64,000 nucleotides of DNA. Origin: Streptomyces abikoensis (GTDB taxonomy: Bacteria; Actinomycetota; Actinomycetes; Streptomycetales; Streptomycetaceae). The stretch covers positions 806,001-870,000 of the forward strand of contig NZ_BMRT01000001.1 in assembly GCF_014648775.1 (NCBI RefSeq), in the 5' to 3' direction. The position numbers and the translations under genes were made by a program. Shown one piece after another: positions 42,435 through 50,959 of the stretch; positions within the stretch are counted from its first letter, which is position 1, and every line of letters begins with the position of its first letter. The notes under the pieces were generated by a model, which saw nothing but the letters and a program-made list of their open reading frames with translations, searched no databases and had not been told where the DNA came from.

Positions 42435-42781
42435 GTGCTCGTCCGGCCTGGGCTTTCGCCCTCGCCGACCGCGCATGAGAACAATACCGCACTTCGCGCG
42501 GTCCTCGCGCACCCCTTGTGCCGCCCGGCTCCGGCGGGACGCGGGCGGCCGGGCATCCGGGCGGCAGGGCGTGGTGTGACGTGGGTTACCCGTTCGGATG
42601 AAGAATCCCCCGCGCCCGGGGGGCGGCGGTGGGGGGTGCCGCGTGGGCACCCCGGGAAACGGGCTCGGCGGGCGTTCGTGATCGGCTCAGGGTGTTGACC
42701 CGTGGCCTGTGGGGCGTGCAACCATCGGCTTCCGCCATGGGGGCTGCCGCCCCGTGCAACTCCCCCGACCCAGGAGGACAG
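42435..42781. other. Intergenic between tRNA-Pro and the amidohydrolase gene
   Basis: It holds the divergent promoters. On the minus strand TATTGT at 42485-42490 is a plausible -10 for the tRNA. A GC-rich hairpin (CCCCCGCG/CCCGGGGGG) is at about 42607-42624. No gene. Confidence 0.4.
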
Positions 42782-45700
42782 TTGGACACCACCTTCTCCC
42801 GACGCGGTTTTCTTCAGGCGGCGGCCGGTACCGCCGCCGTGGCCGGTGCGGCCGTCGCGCTGCCCCTGGACGCGATAGAAGCGGTGGCGGCCCCGCGTGC
42901 CAAGGGGGGCGCGCTGTCGTTCACGGCCGCCACCAATGGCGCGGGCTCGCCGGCGCCGGGCGGCGGGCGGCTGGTCGTCGAGGTGCAGAACGTGCTGTGG
43001 TCCGTGCCGCGCGAGGGCGGGGAGGCCGTCGCGATCACCCCGGCCGATCTCGAGCCGACCAGACCGACCCACTCGCCCGACGGGCGGCTGCTGGCCGTCT
43101 GCGCCTACCGGGGCGGCGGCTTCCACATCTGGACGCTACGGCCCGACGGCTCCGGGCTGCGGCAGCTGACGGACGGGCCGTGGGACGACCGGGGGCCGGC
43201 CTGGTCGCCGGACGGGACGCGGATCGCGTTCGCGTCCGAGCGCGGGGGCGACCCCGTGGCGGGCAGCCCCTACCGGGTGTGGGTGGTGGACGTGCGGACG
43301 GGCGCGCTGACGCGGATCACCGGCCTCGACGGGCAGGAGGGGCCCGGGCAGGACGGGGCGTGGGAGGACTTCGACCCCGTCTGGTCGCAGGACGGCAAGC
43401 GGCTGCTGTTCGTCCGGGGGCAGGTGGCCGGGGGCGTGCTCCAGGCCCGTACGGTCGCGTCCGTGGCGGCGGACGGGCAGGGGCCGGTGCGCGTCGAGCG
43501 CACCGACAGCGCGGCCGGCGCGCAGGTCATGACGCCGGCCGTCTCGCCCACCGGGCGGCTGGCCTATCTGCGGACGACGCCCGCGCCCACCGCGACCTGC
43601 GCCCTCGTCGTGGACGGGGCCGTCGTGCCCGTCGACGGCGACGTGGAGCCCGTGCCGCCGCGCTGGGTCTCGCGCGACGAGCTGCTGCTGACCGTCGGCG
43701 GACAGTTCACGATCATCAGACCCGGCGCCGCCCCCGAGCCCCCCCGGGCGCCCGCCGCCGACTCCCTCCCCCACCCCTCCGCCGCCCCCGCGCCCACACC
43801 CCCGGCCGACGCCCGCGGCGTGCCGGCGGTGACCGTCCCCTTCCACGCCGAGCTGCCCCTGGACCGGCCCCGCTACCAGGTCAAGCGGTACGACTTCGCG
43901 GACACCGGCGCGGTCGTCCGCCGCGTCCGCTCGCTCCACCTGCCCGCCCTCTCCCCCGACGGCCGCCAGGTGGCCTTCGCCGCGCTCAACGCCCTCTGGG
44001 TCGCGGACGTCGAGAAGGGCGGCAGGCCCCGGCAGGTCCTCACCGCCTCCCCCGGGCGGTACGTCATGGCCCCCACCTGGACCCGCGACGGCCGGGCGCT
44101 GGTCTTCACGGACGACCGCGACGGGCTCTACGCCGTCCGCCGCCGCGACCTCGCCTCCGGCGAGGAGACCGTGCTGGCCGACGGCGGGCGCGTCCACCCG
44201 GCGCTCTCCCCCGACGGCACCCGCCTGGCCTGCGTCGACATGTCCGGCAACCTCATCGTCCGCGATCTCGCGGCGGGCACGGAGAAGCTGCTGGCCGCCC
44301 CCATGGGCGCGGGCGGCCTGCCCGGCCGGCCCACCTGGTCGCCCGACGGGCGCTTCGTCGCCCTCTGCGACCGCAACCGCCTCAACCAGCGGTTCCGCGA
44401 GGGCTACAACCTGATCAGGGTCGTCGACGCCGACAGCGGGGACGCCCGGCTGCACGCCCTCGCCCCGCACGCCTCGGTCTCCGACCGCTACGACTCCGGG
44501 CCCGTCTGGTCGCCCGACGGCCGCTCGATGGCCGTGATCAACGAGTCGGCGCTGTGGCTGCTGCCCGTACGCCCCGACGGCACGCCCGACGGCGAACCGC
44601 GCCGGCTGACCGACGAGGCCGCCGACCACCCCTCCTGGTCCGCCGACGGCCGCCGGATCCTCTATCTGTCCGCCGGGCGGCTGCGGCTGCTGGACGTGGC
44701 GGACGGCACCGCCCGCACGATCCCCGTCGCCCTCGACTACCGCCGCCCCACCCCCGCCGACACCCTCGTGCGCGCGGGCCGCTTCTGGGACGGCACGGGC
44801 ACGACCGTCCGCGAGGACGTCGACCTGCTCGTCCGCGACGGCCGGATCGCCGCCGTCGAGCCCCACCGGGCCCGCCGGCCCGCCCTCCGGACCGTCGACG
44901 CCTCGCACCAGACCGTGATCCCCGGCCTCTGGGACGCCCACACCCACCCCTGGCAGTACACCTACGGCGGCCGCCAGACCGCCCTCCAGCTGGCCTACGG
45001 GATCACCACGGCCGTCTCCCTCGGCGGCTTCGCCTACGAGCAGGCCCGCATCCGCGAGGCCGTGACGGCCGGCGCGCTGGCCGGGCCCAGGCTGCTGACC
45101 GCGGGCGAGCTGCTGGACGGCCCGCGCGTCGCCTACACCATGGGCCGCGCCCACCGCACCGAGGAGGGCCTGCGCCGCTCCCTGACCCGCGCCACCGCCC
45201 TGGACTGGGACTTCGTCAAGACGTACGTCCGCGCGCCGGGCTGGGTGATGCGCGAGGCGGCCCGTTTCGCGCACGACCGGCTCGGGGTGCGCACGGGCAG
45301 CCACCTGTGCTCGCCGGGCGTCCAGCTGGGGCAGGACCTCACCACGCACCTCCAGGCGACGCAGCGGCTGGAGTTCGGCCACGCCACGACGGCGACCGGC
45401 CGGGCCTACCAGGACCTGACGGAGATCTACACGGCCACCGACTTCCGCATGATCGCCACGATCTTCACCTCCGTCCCCCTGCTCGGCGAGACCCCCCACC
45501 TGGCCGAGGACCCCCGCGTCACCGTGCTGATGCCGCCGTGGGACGTGGCGACCGTCCGGCAGACCGCCGCGAAGGCGCCCACGGACGACCAACTGACCAC
45601 GCTGCGCCGCGAGATCGACGTCTACCGGAAGGTGCTCTCCGGCGGCGGCGTCGTGGCCCTCGGCACGGACGCCCCGCTCGTCCCCGTCGGCCTCTCCCTC

Positions 45701-46072
45701 CACCTCGGGCTGCGCGCCCTCCACCGGTACGGGCTGACGCCGGCGCAGGCACTGCGGACGGCGACGGTGCTGCCGGCGCGGGCGTTCGGCGCGGAACGGG
45801 ACCTGGGGACGCTGGAGGTGGGCAAGCTCGCCGACGCCACGGTGATCGACGGCGACCCGTTCACCGACTTCGATTCGCTCGTGCGCACGGCGTCGGTGCT
45901 GCGCGGCGGCGTCCGCTTCGACCAGCGGGAGCTCGTGGCCTCGTACGAGGGGACGACCGGCCTGGCCCCGCGCCACGGGCGGCTCCACCGGGAGTGGCTG
46001 GAGGTCGGACGGCAACTGCGCCGGGACTCCTGCTGCGACCTGAGCGAGCTCGGCCACCTCGACGGGCACTGA
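42782..46072 (+). CDS. Tat-exported amidohydrolase with N-terminal beta-propeller
   Basis: 1096 aa from the TTG at 42782, which has AGGAGG 5 bases upstream; an ATG at 42737 has none. SRRGFLQAAAG at residues 6-16 is a twin-arginine signal. Residues about 60-660 contain TolB/WD40-like propeller repeats (WSPDGTRIAFASERGG, LSPDGTRLACVD, WSPDGRFVALCD). Residues about 670-1050 are an amidohydrolase barrel with the metal motif DAHTHPW and VALGTDAPL, ending GTLEVGKLADATVID. Substrate unknown; similar proteins are imidazolonepropionase- or prolidase-like. The protein is probably periplasmic/extracellular. Confidence 0.85.
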   Translation: MDTTFSRRGFLQAAAGTAAVAGAAVALPLDAIEAVAAPRAKGGALSFTAATNGAGSPAPGGGRLVVEVQNVLWSVPREGGEAVAITPADLEPTRPTHSPDGRLLAVCAYRGGGFHIWTLRPDGSGLRQLTDGPWDDRGPAWSPDGTRIAFASERGGDPVAGSPYRVWVVDVRTGALTRITGLDGQEGPGQDGAWEDFDPVWSQDGKRLLFVRGQVAGGVLQARTVASVAADGQGPVRVERTDSAAGAQVMTPAVSPTGRLAYLRTTPAPTATCALVVDGAVVPVDGDVEPVPPRWVSRDELLLTVGGQFTIIRPGAAPEPPRAPAADSLPHPSAAPAPTPPADARGVPAVTVPFHAELPLDRPRYQVKRYDFADTGAVVRRVRSLHLPALSPDGRQVAFAALNALWVADVEKGGRPRQVLTASPGRYVMAPTWTRDGRALVFTDDRDGLYAVRRRDLASGEETVLADGGRVHPALSPDGTRLACVDMSGNLIVRDLAAGTEKLLAAPMGAGGLPGRPTWSPDGRFVALCDRNRLNQRFREGYNLIRVVDADSGDARLHALAPHASVSDRYDSGPVWSPDGRSMAVINESALWLLPVRPDGTPDGEPRRLTDEAADHPSWSADGRRILYLSAGRLRLLDVADGTARTIPVALDYRRPTPADTLVRAGRFWDGTGTTVREDVDLLVRDGRIAAVEPHRARRPALRTVDASHQTVIPGLWDAHTHPWQYTYGGRQTALQLAYGITTAVSLGGFAYEQARIREAVTAGALAGPRLLTAGELLDGPRVAYTMGRAHRTEEGLRRSLTRATALDWDFVKTYVRAPGWVMREAARFAHDRLGVRTGSHLCSPGVQLGQDLTTHLQATQRLEFGHATTATGRAYQDLTEIYTATDFRMIATIFTSVPLLGETPHLAEDPRVTVLMPPWDVATVRQTAAKAPTDDQLTTLRREIDVYRKVLSGGGVVALGTDAPLVPVGLSLHLGLRALHRYGLTPAQALRTATVLPARAFGAERDLGTLEVGKLADATVIDGDPFTDFDSLVRTASVLRGGVRFDQRELVASYEGTTGLAPRHGRLHREWLEVGRQLRRDSCCDLSELGHLDGH

Positions 46073-46104
46073 CACGGAGCCCACGGACGGCCTGCGGACG
46101 GCCT

Positions 46105-46139
46105 GCGGGCCCGGGACCTTACCGCCGCCCCGGGCCCGC
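46105..46139. terminator. Bidirectional hairpin terminator
   Basis: GCGGGCCCGGG pairs with CCCGGGCCCGC, 11 bp with a 13-base loop, between the convergent amidohydrolase and chitosanase genes. Confidence 0.75.
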
Positions 46140-46166
46140 CCGTACTCCGTGTGGCTATCCGTGTGG

Positions 46167-47045
46167 CTACTTGTCGATCCGGTACGACTCGCCGTAGACC
46201 TTCCACTTCAGCGGCGGCCGGAGGTCGAAGTTGCCCTCGTTCAGGAAGACGCGCTGGGCCGTGTCGACGCGGCTGGTGTCCTGGTGCGCCTCCTCCTTCT
46301 TCATGACCTTCTTGCGGGCGTCCAGGAAGGCGTCGAGATAGGCCTTCTCGTCGCCGCCCTGGGCCGGGGGCTTGGCCTTGGCGAGGGCGGCCTTGCGGAT
46401 GCCGCCGAAGCTGTCCTTGCCGTCGCCGGGGCCGTGCATGACGATCGCGTCGTAGTAGACGAACTGGCCGAGGGTGCGCAGGCCGTCCGCCTTGGCCTGC
46501 TTGACGGACGGGTCGAAGTAGACGCGGTCGCGCTCGGCCTCCTGGGCGTCCCGGAACGCCTTGTCCTCGTCGGCCGCCTTCCGCCACGCCTCCTCGAAGG
46601 GCTTGCCGAGCCCGGCGTGCGAGTCGCTGCCGTTGACCTTGCGCAGGGCGGGGAGGTACTTGGCGAGCGGGTTGTCCGGCTTCTTCTTGGTGTAGCGCTC
46701 GACGAGCTCGAGCATGTCGCCGGTGCCCGAGGTGAAACCGATGATGCCGCCGGTGTAGCCCCGGCCGTCGGGGTAGGGCTCGATGTACCGGAACTGTCCC
46801 CGCCAGTCCAGCGTGGAGTTCTCCGCGCTGGAGACCAGCCGCATGGCGATGTCCTTCTCGTACGGGTCGTCGAGCGGCGCGCCCGCCCCGGCCGCGGCGG
46901 GGACGGTGGCGGTACGGACGGGGGACGGCTGCGCCGCCGCCTGGCCGGGGCCGGCCAGGGCGAGGGACGCGGGCAGGGCAAGCGCCAGGGCCGGTAAGGC
47001 GAGCCGGGCGGCGGTCTTCTTCATCGTCGAGGTGCGCGCGGGCAT
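46167..47045 (-). CDS. csn: Secreted chitosanase, GH46
   Basis: 292 aa from the ATG at 47045. A signal peptide (KKTAARLALPALALALP, ending about AGPGQAAA) is followed by the GH46 domain: catalytic Glu in MRLVSSAENSTLDWRGQF and catalytic Asp in PYPDGRGYTGGIIGFTSGTG, as in the Streptomyces N174 enzyme. It hydrolyses chitosan outside the cell. The palindrome at 47090-47108, 45-63 bases before the start codon, matches the csn operator. Confidence 0.92.
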   Translation of the reverse strand: MPARTSTMKKTAARLALPALALALPASLALAGPGQAAAQPSPVRTATVPAAAGAGAPLDDPYEKDIAMRLVSSAENSTLDWRGQFRYIEPYPDGRGYTGGIIGFTSGTGDMLELVERYTKKKPDNPLAKYLPALRKVNGSDSHAGLGKPFEEAWRKAADEDKAFRDAQEAERDRVYFDPSVKQAKADGLRTLGQFVYYDAIVMHGPGDGKDSFGGIRKAALAKAKPPAQGGDEKAYLDAFLDARKKVMKKEEAHQDTSRVDTAQRVFLNEGNFDLRPPLKWKVYGESYRIDK

Positions 47046-47089
47046 GCGGAACTCCGTTTCCCGGTGGGCGGATTGGCCGATGGCCAACT

Positions 47090-47108
47090 GTCAGGAAGGT
47101 TTCCTAAC
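47090..47108 (-). promoter_or_regulatory. csn-type operator palindrome
   Basis: GTCAGGAAGGTTTCCTAAC is an imperfect dyad with AGGAA/TTCCT arms. It resembles the palindromic operator of Streptomyces chitosanase genes bound by the ROK repressor CsnR. It lies in the promoter region of the GH46 gene. Confidence 0.7.
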
Positions 47109-47213
47109 TGTCACTGGGAATTGAAGCGCCAGCTCCACTTGCCCCGCAAGAGGAACGCGTACAGATGTGCGTATTCACGCCAGTGGCGCCCAGTGGCGCG
47201 AGCGTCGCCCGGC

Positions 47214-48416
47214 TCACGCCTGAAGGGCGACCTCGGCGTCGGTTTCGGTCTCGGTCCCGGTTTCGGCCCCCGCCGGCACCTCCGCCTCGGGCACCGCGTC
47301 GGTGGGCCGCACCGCGACCGCCCGCCACCACGGGTCGAGCACCGGCTCCGCGCCCGGCTCGAACGGCTGGCCGGGCCTGGGCACCGCGATCCGTGCCCCG
47401 GGCTCCCGGGCCGCCGCCACGGTTCCCTCGGCGGGCTCCGCCCACGGGTGCGGGGCGAGGTTGAACGTGCCCCAGTGGATCGGCATCATGACGCCCCGCG
47501 CGGCGTCACCGCCCTGGAGGTCGAGGTGGGCGCGCATGCCCTCCTCCGGGGTCATGTGAATGTCCGGCCAGAACTCCGAATACGCGCCGACCTGCACCAT
47601 CGTGGCGTCGAACGGCCCGTAGCGCTCGCCGATGGCGGTGAAACCGGGGAAGTAGCCGGTGTCGCCGCTGTGGAAGATCCGGTGCTCCGGGCCGGCGACC
47701 ACCCAGGAGGCCCACAGGGTGTGCTGGGTGTTGCGCAGCGCGCGGCCGCAGAAGTGGCGGGCGGGGGTGGCGGTGAGGGTGAGTTCGCCGATCCGGGTCG
47801 ACTCGTGCCAGTCGAGCTCGGTGATCCGGTCCGCCGGGACGCCCCAGTGCTCCAGGTGGGCGCCGACGCCGAGGGGGACGACGAAGGCGACGCCGGTGCG
47901 GCGGGCGAGGGTACGGACGGTCGGCATGTCGAGGTGGTCGTAGTGGTCGTGCGAGATGACCACGGCGTCCAGCGGGCCGGTCTCGGCCAGCGGCACCGGC
48001 ACCGGGTGGAGCCGGCGGGGGCCCGCGAAGGAGAAGGGCGAGCAGCGCTCGGACCAGACGGGGTCGAAGAGCACCCGGTGGCCGTCGATCTCGGCGAGCA
48101 CGCTGGAGTGGCCCATCCAGGTCAGCCGCAGCCCGGAGGCCGGGGGGACGGCCAGGTCGGCGACGGTGGTGGGGTGGACGGGCACCGCGTGGGCCGGGGC
48201 GCGCAGGGCGCGCTCCTCCTTGCGGAAGTAGGTGGGCAGGAACTTCAGCATGGAGCCGGACGGCGTACGGCGCGTGCCCTCCGGGTTGACGAACACGCCG
48301 TCGGCGAAGTGCGGCGACCTGCGGATGCGCGCCATCCGCTCCCCCGCCGGGTCCACGCCGAAGGCGGCGGGACGCAGCGCGTCCAGGGGCGGGCGGAACG
48401 GGCGGGAGCCGGTCAC
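47214..48416 (-). CDS. MBL-fold metallo-hydrolase (UlaG/NAPE-PLD-like)
   Basis: 400 aa from the GTG at 48416. The metal-binding motif SHDHYDHLD, then RHFCGRALRN and HSGDTGYFPGF, and the final HWGTFNLAPHPW are typical of the NAPE-PLD/UlaG branch of beta-lactamase-fold hydrolases. The N-terminal 70 residues carry no signal peptide. The last 50 residues are Glu/Thr-rich and look disordered. The substrate is probably a phosphodiester or lactone; not determinable here. Confidence 0.85.
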   Translation of the reverse strand: MTGSRPFRPPLDALRPAAFGVDPAGERMARIRRSPHFADGVFVNPEGTRRTPSGSMLKFLPTYFRKEERALRAPAHAVPVHPTTVADLAVPPASGLRLTWMGHSSVLAEIDGHRVLFDPVWSERCSPFSFAGPRRLHPVPVPLAETGPLDAVVISHDHYDHLDMPTVRTLARRTGVAFVVPLGVGAHLEHWGVPADRITELDWHESTRIGELTLTATPARHFCGRALRNTQHTLWASWVVAGPEHRIFHSGDTGYFPGFTAIGERYGPFDATMVQVGAYSEFWPDIHMTPEEGMRAHLDLQGGDAARGVMMPIHWGTFNLAPHPWAEPAEGTVAAAREPGARIAVPRPGQPFEPGAEPVLDPWWRAVAVRPTDAVPEAEVPAGAETGTETETDAEVALQA

Positions 48417-48464
48417 GGCACCTCCAGGGTCGGGCAGGCAGGTCGTCCCATTATCCGCCGGGCG

Positions 48465-49112
48465 TCACAGCCCGCTCACGCGCAGGGTGATGTTGAGCCG
48501 CCCCGTGAGCCCGAGCCGGGCCGGGGCGGTGCCGGGCAGGATCCGGGGCACGCCGTGGTAGGCCTGCCGGGCCGGGCCGCCGAAGACGAAGAGATCACCG
48601 CTGCGCAGCTCGACGTCCGTCCAGGGGCGGGTGCGGCCGCCCGGATGGCCGAAGCGGAAGACGCAGGAGTCGCCGAGGCTCAGGGAGACGACGGGCGCCG
48701 GGGACTTCTCGTCGGCGTCGCGGTGGAGGCCCATCTTCGCGCCGGCGTCGTAGAAGTTCACCAGCGCGATGTCGTACGGCTCCGGCCCGGCCGGGCGGCC
48801 GTACGCGCGGGCCACCGCGGCCCGCGCCAGTTCGTCCAGCCAGGCGGGGAACGGCTTGACCGGGGCGCCGTCGCCGTCGACGACGGTGCGGGCGTAGCCG
48901 TAGGGGAACCAGTGCCAGCCCAGCCCGACCGAGCGCACGGACATCTCGCCCCCGCTGGGCATGCGTACCGTGCGCAGGCCCGCCGGGGGGCGGGCCCACG
49001 CGCGGCAGGCCGCCAGGAGGCGGTGCTGGGCGGCCTCGTCCAGCCAGCCCGGGACGTGCACGGCGCCCGGGGCGACCTCGGTCACCGGCCGCGGGAAGAG
49101 CTCACCGTCCAT
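48465..49112 (-). CDS. alkB: AlkB-type 2-oxoglutarate dioxygenase
   Basis: 215 aa. The Fe(II) site HxD in MGLHRDADE, the distal His in ARQAYHGVPRI, and the 2-oxoglutarate Arg near RLNITLRVSGL are all present, with NFYDAGAKMG upstream as in AlkB. The enzyme repairs alkylated bases (1-methyladenine, 3-methylcytosine) by oxidative demethylation. It lies upstream of the MBL-fold gene on the same strand with 48 bases between them. Confidence 0.88.
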   Translation of the reverse strand: MDGELFPRPVTEVAPGAVHVPGWLDEAAQHRLLAACRAWARPPAGLRTVRMPSGGEMSVRSVGLGWHWFPYGYARTVVDGDGAPVKPFPAWLDELARAAVARAYGRPAGPEPYDIALVNFYDAGAKMGLHRDADEKSPAPVVSLSLGDSCVFRFGHPGGRTRPWTDVELRSGDLFVFGGPARQAYHGVPRILPGTAPARLGLTGRLNITLRVSGL

Positions 49113-49159
49113 GCGGCCAGCCTATGCGGGGGCACTGACAAAAAATCTTCGCCCGGTGA

Positions 49160-49187
49160 TGTCACATCCGGGCGGGGTCGTCCCGTC
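49160..49187 (+). promoter_or_regulatory. Putative ECF41-type promoter
   Basis: TGTCACA (49160-49166), 17 bases, then CGTC (49184-49187), 41 bases before the ATG of the carboxymuconolactone decarboxylase-family gene. This agrees with the TGTCACA-N16-CGTC promoter described for ECF41 sigma factors, whose targets are CMD-family, oxidoreductase or epimerase genes. Confidence 0.6.
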
Positions 49188-49228
49188 GTAGGGGTGACAG
49201 CAACCGTTCTCCCCTGGAGGCACCGGCC

Positions 49229-49789
49229 ATGGCCCGCATCTCCCTCACCCCGCCCCGCACCCTGCTGAACCGGCTCACGGCCTGGTACAGCATGCGGACC
49301 TACGGCAAGGTCATCGACCCGCTGCTCGCCATGGGGCACAACCGCAGGGTGCTGATGACCGACGCGCGCTTCGAGAAGTCGCTGGCCCGCTGGAACGCGC
49401 TGGACAGCGGGCTCAAGGAGCTCGCCGTGATGGCGTCGGCGGCCGCGATCGGCTGCTCGTGGTGCATGGACTTCGGCTACTGGCTGAGCCACAACCAGGG
49501 CATGGCCCCCGACAAGCTGCGCGATGTGCCGCGCTGGCGGTCCAGCGACGCCTACACCCCACTGGAGCGGGACGTCATGGAGTACGCCGAGGCGATGAGC
49601 GCCACCCCGCCGGCCGTCGAGGACGACCTGGCGGAGCGGCTGCGGCAGCGGCTCGGCGAGGCGGCGTTCGTCGAGCTGACGGCGATGGTGGCGGTGGAGA
49701 ACCTCCGCTCGCGGATCAACTCGGCGCTGGGGCTGACCAGTCAGGGCTTCAAGGACAGCTGCGAGATCCCGGCCCGCCCCGGCGCATGA
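49229..49789 (+). CDS. Carboxymuconolactone decarboxylase-family (AhpD-like) protein
   Basis: 186 aa from the ATG at 49229 with GGAGG upstream. The AhpD-like core has the redox CxxC in AAAIGCSWCMDFGYWLSHN and the helices around ALDSGLKELAVMAS and YTPLERDVMEYAEAMS. Family members are peroxidase partners or peroxidases using a Cys pair. An ECF41-like promoter lies upstream; no ECF41 sigma gene is in the window. Convergent with the methyltransferase gene (19 bases apart). Confidence 0.85.
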   Translation: MARISLTPPRTLLNRLTAWYSMRTYGKVIDPLLAMGHNRRVLMTDARFEKSLARWNALDSGLKELAVMASAAAIGCSWCMDFGYWLSHNQGMAPDKLRDVPRWRSSDAYTPLERDVMEYAEAMSATPPAVEDDLAERLRQRLGEAAFVELTAMVAVENLRSRINSALGLTSQGFKDSCEIPARPGA

Positions 49790-49808
49790 GTCGGTCCTCG
49801 CGCCTGAG

Positions 49809-50657
49809 TCAGCCCTTGCGGCCCATGCCGCCGTAGAAGACGGTCTCGCTGAGCTCCCGGGGCCCGGGGACGGGGCCGTCCGGGCGCCACAACGGCACCC
49901 GGACCAGCCCCGGGTCGAGGAGCGCGAAGTCGCCGAAGAGGGGCTCGACGGCGGCGCGGCCGCGCAGGTTGAGGGCGGCGGTGGCGTTCTTGTAGGCGTC
50001 CAGCACGCCGTCCCGGGCGACGGTGTCGGTACGGCCCTGGGCGTAGCCCTCGTAGGGCTCCTCGGTGGCGTGGGACATCACCAGGAGGCTGCCGGCGGGC
50101 AGGGCGTCGCCGAGGGTGGCGACGATGCCCGCCGGGTCCTCCTCGTCCTTGACGAAGTGGAGGACGGCGACGAGCAGCAGGGCCACCGGCCGGTCGAAGT
50201 CGATCAGCTCCCGGACGACCGGGTGTCCCAGGATCGTCTCCGGCTCCCGGACGTCGGCCAGCGCGAAGCCCGCCCCGCCCGCGCTGGTGAGCCTGGCCTC
50301 CGCGTGGGTGGCCACGATGGGGTCGTTGTCGACGTAGGCCACCCGGACGTCCGGGGCGACCTCGCGGGCCACCTCGTGGGTATTGGGCGAGGTGGGGATG
50401 CCCGTGCCGATGTCGATGATCTGGCGGACGCCGCCGCGCACCGCCTCCCGCACGGCCCGGCGCAGGAAGGCGCGGTTGGCGCGGGCGGAGAGGCGGACCT
50501 GGGGGTGGGCCGCGATGACGCGTTCGGCGGCGGCCCGGTCGACCTCGTAGTTGTCCCAGCCGTCGAGGTAGTAGTCGTACATCCGGGCCGGGTGGGGCCT
50601 GCTGGTGTCGATCTCCTCGGCCGGTGTGCCCCGGCCGTCCGCGCCGTACTCGATCAC
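49809..50657 (-). CDS. SAM-dependent methyltransferase, DUF574 family
   Basis: 282 aa from the GTG at 50657 with GGAAAGG upstream. The N-terminal IDTSRPHPARMYDYYLDGWD is the hallmark of the actinobacterial DUF574 (PF04672) family; the SAM site is QIIDIGTGIPTSPN and VAYVDNDPIVATHA. Members are often clustered with XRE/DUF397 genes, as here. Substrate unknown. Confidence 0.88.
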   Translation of the reverse strand: MIEYGADGRGTPAEEIDTSRPHPARMYDYYLDGWDNYEVDRAAAERVIAAHPQVRLSARANRAFLRRAVREAVRGGVRQIIDIGTGIPTSPNTHEVAREVAPDVRVAYVDNDPIVATHAEARLTSAGGAGFALADVREPETILGHPVVRELIDFDRPVALLLVAVLHFVKDEEDPAGIVATLGDALPAGSLLVMSHATEEPYEGYAQGRTDTVARDGVLDAYKNATAALNLRGRAAVEPLFGDFALLDPGLVRVPLWRPDGPVPGPRELSETVFYGGMGRKG

Positions 50658-50713
50658 GCCTGTCGCCTTTCCATCCGTCCGTTCGGTTTCTCTGTGCGCC
50701 GTATCGGCGGGAA

Positions 50714-50956
50714 CTACGCCAGCAGGAAGTCGGCCTCGCCCGCCTTGGCGCCGCGGATGAAGGTCTCCATCTCGTGACGCGTGTAGATCAGCGCGGGACC
50801 GCCGGGGTCGGTGGACTGGCGCAGGGCCACCCGGCCGTCGCACAGCCGCATGGCCTCGACGCAACTGCCGCCGTTGCCGCCGCTCCACGGCTTGCTCCAG
50901 CCCTCGGTGCCGAGGTCGGTCGCGGGCATGCCGTTGTAGACGCGGTCCGGATCCAT
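50714..50956 (-). CDS. DUF397 protein
   Basis: 80 aa. WSKPWSGGNGGSCVEAMRL and GGPALIYTRHEMETFIRGAK are the DUF397 signature (WxKSSxSxxxGxCVEVA type, here slightly divergent). These small proteins pair with XRE regulators and influence development and antibiotic production. Three bases separate its start from the stop of the XRE gene, so the two are one operon. Confidence 0.9.
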   Translation of the reverse strand: MDPDRVYNGMPATDLGTEGWSKPWSGGNGGSCVEAMRLCDGRVALRQSTDPGGPALIYTRHEMETFIRGAKAGEADFLLA

Positions 50957-50959
50957 GGT

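Noticed and set aside
42629..42781. Longer amidohydrolase starting upstream of 42782
   Set aside because: The TTG at 42782 has an AGGAGG site and places the twin-arginine motif at the N-terminus; the upstream codons show no similarity.
43136..46084. 982-codon open frame on the minus strand
   Set aside because: It is antisense to the amidohydrolase, which has a Tat signal, propeller and metal motifs; the reverse frame is low-complexity.
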